Origin: Sarcomyxa edulis
Taxonomy: Eukaryota > Basidiomycota > Agaricomycetes > Agaricales > Mycenaceae
Assembly (NCBI GenBank): GCA_009761415.1
Contig: QUOL01000013.1
Coordinates: 238,501-302,500, forward strand
Length of the DNA: 64,000 nt
Reading direction: 5' to 3'
The stretch's first letter is position 1; each line of letters opens with the position of its first letter. Below are positions 58,112-64,000 of this stretch, piece after piece. Made by a program: the position numbers and the translations under genes. The notes under the pieces were generated by a model. It did not search any database, was not told the origin of the DNA, and was given only the letters and a program-made list of their open reading frames with translations.

Positions 58112-60340
58112 AAGTGTTGGTCTTGGGACACTGGACACTGGACACGTTTCGAGTCTGACGAAGGAACTTCGGTTACTATTAAAATCGCCCTAAACCGTCA
58201 GTCTTACAGACATGATGTGATGACGAGGCCCGAGGGAAGGGGGCGCCATAATCCATATATATGCATTGAGTGCCAGTGGAGTCCTCAGTCAAGATCAGTG
58301 CGCAACTCCAACACAACTCCAAATACGCATTTGACAAGTTGGGGATTGGGATTGGGATTGGGATTGGGATTTTGGGTTCAGTCACGCCGACGGTAAGAGG
58401 TAAGAGGTAAGAGGCGTACGGTACGGTATGGAAAGGGGACCCTGTAAGTAAGTAACTTACGAACTTGAACTAACAAAAACCCGGCCCATGCATGGCATTC
58501 CTCGTCCGTCGCTCCGAGTCAACATACTAGTACTCAGGTCAGCACGACTCGACGAGATTCCGAGTACTGGCAGGCCACAGCGTCGGCGTCGGCGTCGGCG
58601 TCGCACCTTGAACCGTAAATTGTTCCAGCCCACGGAGAAATAACGAGGCGGTCGCATCGCTAAAATATGTTGGCCCGTCGAGGAGATGGCGAGTGCAATC
58701 ATACTTAGTATATATGACTTCGGACCCATCTCAAAAGAATTGCTCCGAACCCGATTGGCTCTATGTAACGGCTTCGATGTCGATGTCGATATCATGATCA
58801 ACTTGAAGGCAGTTCGTCGAGATGACGCTCGGCCCATCCATCCATCCATGCAGAAGACATATGCATGATCTTTAGTACGAACCTATTTCTTTGCGTGTGC
58901 GTGTGCGTGACTTACTTACGCTTAGAACAATCAATCCTAGTCCTTCATCAGCGTTGCGAACCTCTACAACGTTCCGTTCCTGGCTCCGATCTCTGTTCAA
59001 ACGGCTTGACATTAACATTAAAAGCATTGGACAAAGGACCCGAGGAACCCCCAACATTCAAATCGCAAGCTCGGTTCAAGCTGTAGGCCCTGAGAGGAAC
59101 GGTTATTTCGCATTTCATTTCAGAGAGACACTTGTATCCGCCCATGTCCGCTAAGTAAATCTTTCCCTGCCGGCACGGCCAAGTTCGAGCTTCGATGGCA
59201 ATGACTGAGAGGCTGGAGCAGCGCTTTTGATTACAATTAAAGGGAATGATATCATGATAGAGCTGATACCCGGGAAGTGCCAGCCCTTCGATGGGTTTGG
59301 GTTTGAAAATATCGATATCGGAGGGATACTCGATTAATGACGATCTTCGAAGCCTGGGGAGAATGTTGAGGCTTCGAACGTTCGAGCGACCAATCTACGT
59401 CCCTCACCGCGATGAATGAACGAATCAAAATCAGGACCAAAGGCGAAGGCGGAGGCGGAGGTGGAGGGAGGGATGATATCAAGCTGTGGGGATGTTCAGT
59501 ATCACTTCATGAAACTGGACCGCATGAGGAATGAGGATATCCGTTCTACGTCCTTCCAAGACAGACCGAGTTCGCGGGGTTTTTCCTTCAGTCCAACTCT
59601 AAACTCGAAACGAGAGTGCGAGAGAATTCGGATATGCGCGGTTGGACCAAGCTTTGGTCCGTCTCCTCGATAACGCCGAACGGACGGTCGCAATGCGTTG
59701 GTGGAGGGTTCGACCACAGAACCTTTCTTCCACCCAGGTGATGACCAGCCTACGTACGGCTCATAGGGCATAGAGGAACTTCTGTCCGCGCTGAGAATGG
59801 ATAGAGGAATGGATCCTTTGGTCAGTGCCACTCGCGCAGAGCCAAGCGATGCGCGTCGATACACGCCTGGAGTTGCTTCTTTCAGAGCGAATATGACAGA
59901 TGTATATAGCGAAATGGTCCATCCTTCGCTGTTCTTGTTGTAACAAATCGCGTATACGTAGGCGGATTGAGAGGAAGTGTGTTCGAATAGATTACATTAC
60001 TAGTACTACCGAGCGCCGAATTCATTGTATAGCTAATAAGATGTGCGTCAATAAAGATAAAGATCAGTCTAGGTCATGTGGTATAGTGATACATCTGGAC
60101 TCACTTACAAGAGATGCAATGGCGGACCCTAACCCTAAGATCCTGAAGGGAGGATGAGCCCGTGACAAAGTCGCCGTTGACTCGCCGGTGATTATCGCCA
60201 CTTTAAACGCCGGTACCGGCAACGTCTGTATCCTAGCGCCCTACCACCCCGGCTATTAAACCGACCATGCTACTCTAATCATATGCTCTTCCACTTCTCT
60301 CAAATACCCGCGAGTACTGAATACGAATATCATAGCAAGC
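58112..60340. other. 2.2-kb space with short repeats
   Basis: Contains (GGGATT)5 at 58342-58371 and (GGCGTC)4 at about 58580-58604, plus ATTGGGATT-like and GGCGGAGGCGGAGG runs. Frames of up to 130 codons on both strands look like products of these repeats. No gene recognised. Confidence 0.4.
58342..58371. repeat. GGGATT hexanucleotide microsatellite
   Basis: Five exact units. It differs from the TTAGGG telomere unit typical of basidiomycetes. Confidence 0.9.
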
Positions 60341-62067
60341 ATGCCATCCAGATTCTCCACCAAATGGATCAACGTCTCAGAACCCATACCCCACGTCGTG
60401 CATGTCGAGCTGGATCGGTCAGTACCTGTATCCTGGAATGACGACGAGTTGACGCTGAGCTCACGAGTACTTATATGTTTACCAGGAAACCTGTCAACGC
60501 GTTCAATAAAGAGTGAGCATATACATACCTTGCCTGCAGAGCCCAAACTGGTACTGAATACTGCATCCACCACCGGCAGTTTCTGGAAACAATACCAGAC
60601 CGTCTTCGACCGAATCGGAGAAGAAGGACCAGATCTAGACATCCGCGTCGTCGTACTATCGTCAGCTCTGCCGAAGATATTCACTGCAGGGATCGATTGT
60701 GAGCCCGACTCCCTTCCATCCATCCATCCATCATCGCGTGCACTCACTCACTGACATCCCTTCTCATAACAATATTCAAACACCACCAGTCTCAGACGCC
60801 CAATTCTGGTCCCCCCCCAACCCCCCCAACCCCAACCCCAACCCCAACCCCACCCCCACCCCCGACCCCGCCCGAACAGCCCACCACCTCCGCCGCCAAA
60901 TCTCCGCCTTCCAACACGCCATCTCCTCCCCCGAACGATGCCCCGTACCCGTCATCGTCGCTCTACACGGTGCAGTCGTCGGGCTGGGGATGGATATGAT
61001 CGGGTCGTGTGATGTTCGGATTGCGAGTGGGGATGCGGTGTTTTGTATTAAGGTCTGCCATCCTGTCCCATTCACATACCACATCCCATTTACTTACATA
61101 TTTACCACTTACTCGGATTCTGATTCTGATTCTGACTGACCCATGACGTTTGCACACACAGGAAATAGACCTATCCCTATCCCCCGACATCGGCACCCTC
61201 GCCTACCTCCCCCACATAACCTCCAACCAATCCCTCCTCCGCGAACTAACATACACCGCCCGGCCCTTCTCCGCCTCCGTCGCCCTCAACCAACTGGGCC
61301 TGGTATCCAGAGTGGTAGAAGGTGGAAGAGCGGCAGTCATACAAGAAGCTCTGGCGCTGGCGCGGACGGTGGCGGAGAAGAGCCCGGTGGCTGTTGGAGC
61401 TGCAAAGGCGATTTTGGGACATAGTCGGGATCATAGGTGAGTACGTTGTGTGCGGTGTTTTGGGTCTGGGAGGAAGGTGTAACTCATAAACCGTTACTGT
61501 GAAGCGTGCAGGAGAATTTGGATTATACGGCGATTTGGAATGCGGCTGCGTTGCAGACATATGTGAGTCCTCTTTATCCGAGTCTTCTTTGTTCGAGTTC
61601 TCGTTTCGCGTTCCCGTTCTCTTCGTCCGTTCCCGTTCTCTCGTTTCCCCCCCGTTCTCTTCCTCTCACTTCCCGTTCTCTTCGTTTCGTTTCCCCCCCG
61701 TTCTCTTCGTCTCGTTTCCCCCCCGTTCTCTTGCTTCCCATTCTCTTTGTCCGAGTCTCGTTTCCCGTTCTCTTTGTCCGAGTCTCGTTTCGCGTTCTCT
61801 TGCTTCCCGTCCTCCTCGTTTCGTTTCCCCCCCCGTTCTCTTCCTCTCGTTTCCCTTAATCACGGTTTCTCATCGTTCATCGTTGCTTTCCGTGGGCCGT
61901 ACTCATCTCATCCACTCATCGTTCAACCCCCACGTATCCAGGACGGCGCAGCAGCGCTCTCAGCTATTCAATCCGGAATCGCTTCTAAATCTGGATCTAA
62001 GGTGAAGCCTACGTTTGCGCGGTTGGGGTTGGGTGTGAAGGGGGATAAGGATAAGGCGAAGTTGTAA
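60341..62067 (+). CDS. Peroxisomal delta3,5-delta2,4-dienoyl-CoA isomerase (ECH1 type)
   Basis: Crotonase-fold enzyme of unsaturated fatty-acid beta-oxidation. Start MPSRFSTKWINVSEPIPHVV at 60341. After short introns: KPVNAFNK, EFWKQYQTVFDRIGEEG, VVVLSSALPKIFTAGID. Then a Pro/Asn-rich repeat (PPNPPNPNPNPNPTPTPDP) that is not part of the fold, VIVALHGAVVGLGMDMIGS (oxyanion-hole region), CDVRIASGDAVFCIK, and EIDLSLSPDIGTLAYLP, the DIGTLxxLP of dienoyl-CoA isomerases. The end is DKDKAKL; AKL is a type 1 peroxisomal signal. An intron of about 375 bases (61565-61940) is filled by a repeat. Intact. Confidence 0.88.
61575..61860 (+). repeat. Pyrimidine-rich minisatellite inside an intron
   Basis: Repeats of CGTTCTCTTCGTCTCGTTTC and variants (TTCCCGTTCTC, GAGTCTCGTTT), 8-10 units, between donor and acceptor of the dienoyl-CoA isomerase gene; C-rich runs of seven or eight C occur several times. 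Confidence 0.85.
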
Positions 62068-64000
62068 AGAAGGATAAGGCGAAGTTGTAAGGACGGGAAG
62101 AAGGACGGGAAGGACGGTGTTCCTCTAGGTGTCACTCAGGAGGACGGCGCTCCTTTGGGTGTCATTCAGAAGGACGGTGGCGAAGGCGAAGGCGAAGTTG
62201 TTGAAGGACGGTGGCGATGTGAAGGCGAAGTTGTAAGAAATCAGATACTACCGTTGTACTTGTACTATTGAATTCTGCAGTGATCCATATTATTGAATTG
62301 GTTCGTTCTGCCAGCCTGAGGCGTGCAAGCACCGTGCCAGTGTGGATTTGAATATGGCTGCCCGTCGCCCGAGGTCAAACCCGTTTCTTCTCCGACCTTC
62401 AAGCTTCCAGTCACTCAGGTAGCCTCGTCATAATCTTCCATCTTCCACCTCGAAGACAGCCTCAGTCTTGTAAGTAAGTAAGGAAGTGCATTCATGACAT
62501 GTACAGAACATCAAGATAACTAACACACAACATAAGTATTCTCAGCGCACGCACCATCCCGCGCTCGAACATCTAATTACAACGACAACGAACATACGAA
62601 CATACCATACCGCCCACCGCCCACCGATGATCGATCTCGACTCTCGACTCTCGAGGTAAAATTGAATCTACTACTAGTACTGGGATCGCTGTACCATGAA
62701 CACCGTGACTGGCAGCGAGAGATGATGCACCGGTACCATTTCCCAGCGAGAGACGATCCGTCTGGAAACAAAACCAAAACCGTCAGATCACCTCGAAAAG
62801 GAGCAGATGTAGGCCTCCTATAAGCTAGCTAGCTCTCTCACCGGCTCGTCGCAGGCTATCACCCCCGGAACTTCAAGTTGTATCAGAGATATCGATATTT
62901 TTTCTCGCATGCCTTTCAGAAATTCTCTCCCAATGGACGGACCCATTGGACCTAATGGATTCTTCCCGTCGGACGGACCCAATGGACTCGAGGGCCGAGG
63001 CTAACACTCCCTCATATCATATCTGTTCTGGCCGGGAGACAATTGCAAGTCGCTCCGATTCTGGGGACTCATATCATAAATTATGGATGGTCGGACGTCA
63101 CTGTCAGCATCGAGCCACCTCCCCCTCCCCTGACCATGCAATCGAATCCAAGTCTGTGAGACGGAGCCTCATCATATCCAAGTCTGGGAGACAGAGACGG
63201 AGACGCATCCGAGTCATCGAGCTCACGCTCACTAAAAAGTTAAAACCTGGTTCGATCGTGTCGTGTCGTGCACACCCGATTCCGGTTCCTCTCGTATTGA
63301 AAGTGGGACTGGGACAGTGATACATATCCGACTCGGAGTCAACATGGGACGAGAGACGAGATCGTTACCGAGATTCTCATCCCGTATGTACGCCGACCGA
63401 TTTTGTGCGTTGAAATATATTGTTCGCCACCTCGAGTTTCTACCGGTCGTTCCTCCATCTGCCCCCCTCCCCTTCCTCCTCCTGCTCTGACTAGTATCGC
63501 ATCTAGTCTCTCCTGTCCTGGTTAGGCGTCTTGAGTCTCGACTCGGAAAGGTCAGACGGCCTTGCACACTGCCCCAATTTGCGGAGATCGACGCTCGAGA
63601 GAGAGCTTTGGGGGGGACGTTTTGGCTTTGGATCTCACTCGTACTCGTCGAAGTACATGGCATCAATCATCGTATCATATTTATCCCTCCCTCCAAGATT
63701 TTTCAATGGACGGATCTCAATCGTACTCGTCGAAGTACATGGCATGGCATCTTCATCTTCCGACAGTGCACTGCACTCTCGAATATAATATTACGTGGAT
63801 ACTAGACCTTTGGACATCGTGGACACTCGACCTTTGGACATGGACATGGACAAAAACTGACTCCGAGATTGTTCTCATCAATCTCTGCAAGTTGAAAATA
63901 AGGCTTCGAAACGAGTGGTTTCCCCATGCTAGTCAAGTGCTCGACAAGTCCCTCTGTCCTCTCGTTCTCCCGGCTCTCAAGAACTTCAGAGTAAAGTCGG
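62068..64000. other. 1.9-kb right end: short direct repeats, no gene
   Basis: Directly after the isomerase stop lie duplicated pieces (GATAAGGCGAAGTTGTAA twice; GGTGTCACTCAGGAGGACGG twice with changes). A 34-base direct repeat (one mismatch) is at 63630-63663 and 63712-63745, centred on TCGTACTCGTCGAAGTACAT. ACTCGACCTTTGGACAT-like units follow to about 63850. No coding gene recognised. Confidence 0.45.
63630..63745 (+). repeat. 34-bp direct repeat pair
   Basis: GGATCTCA(C/A) followed by a 25-base identical stretch, 82 bases apart; each contains the palindrome-like GTACTCGTCGAAGTAC. Confidence 0.85.

Noticed and set aside
58342..58371. Interstitial telomere repeat
   Set aside because: The unit is GGGATT, not TTAGGG or its complement, and only five units are present.
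1..64000. CRISPR arrays, operons or other prokaryotic features
   Set aside because: Spliceosomal introns throughout and eukaryotic gene families; no regularly spaced repeats with unique spacers.

Overview
The window is nuclear DNA from a filamentous basidiomycete, most likely a mushroom-forming Agaricomycete. The reasons are dense genes with many 45-70 nt GT-AG introns, a tRNA-Met(CAU) with an intron, an Osh1/Osh2-type sterol-transfer protein, SSZ1, Ubp14 and Mrh4 homologues, a Ty3/gypsy retroelement, and several small families of a kind found only in fungi. All exon limits come from reading splice signals and protein similarity by eye; no search was run.

Left part (1-19.6 kb). An uncharacterised gene (163-1112) is followed by a TauD/TfdA-type 2-oxoglutarate dioxygenase (2370-3916), a convergent short-chain dehydrogenase (4057-5148, -), a NAP1 histone chaperone (6755-8259, -), and two inverted paralogues of a secreted protein family (9474-11705, + and 16545-19018, -). 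The paralogues enclose an ankyrin-PH-FFAT-ORD oxysterol-binding protein (11934-16070). An intron-bearing elongator tRNA-Met lies at 19499-19601 (-).

Middle (20-33.6 kb). A hydantoinase/5-oxoprolinase gene on the minus strand has been split. Its HyuA start (25813-27045) and HyuB tail (20094-20561) survive. Between them lie a truncated Ty3/gypsy element (gag, protease and RT only) and a 1.85 kb element with terminal inverted repeats and satellite-like interior; the central domains of the enzyme are gone. Divergent from its start is an NCS1 nucleobase/hydantoin-type permease (27525-30426), itself probably damaged. The 480 bp between them has eight GATA-factor-type sites. An auxin-efflux-carrier family transporter (-) and a cytosine deaminase (+) follow, so the block looks like a nitrogen/pyrimidine utilisation neighbourhood in decay.

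Right part (33.7-64 kb). A multi-pass membrane protein (-) precedes a four-copy tandem array of small genes (35.4-39.1 kb, -) encoding proteins with one or two C2HC zinc-finger-like motifs. The four copies share a TATA box at a fixed distance, and the two inner ones share a 15 bp palindrome. Then come a phenol-hydroxylase-like FAD monooxygenase (-), a mitochondrial DEAD-box helicase (Mrh4-like, +), an aldehyde dehydrogenase (-), SSZ1 (-), Ubp14/USP5 (-), a frameshifted second copy of the first gene in the window, and a peroxisomal dienoyl-CoA isomerase (+) ending in a PTS1 tripeptide. The last 1.9 kb holds short repeats and no recognisable gene.

The best candidates for something undescribed are the C2HC tandem array with its shared promoter, and the linked hydrolase-permease locus in which both genes seem to have been lost.
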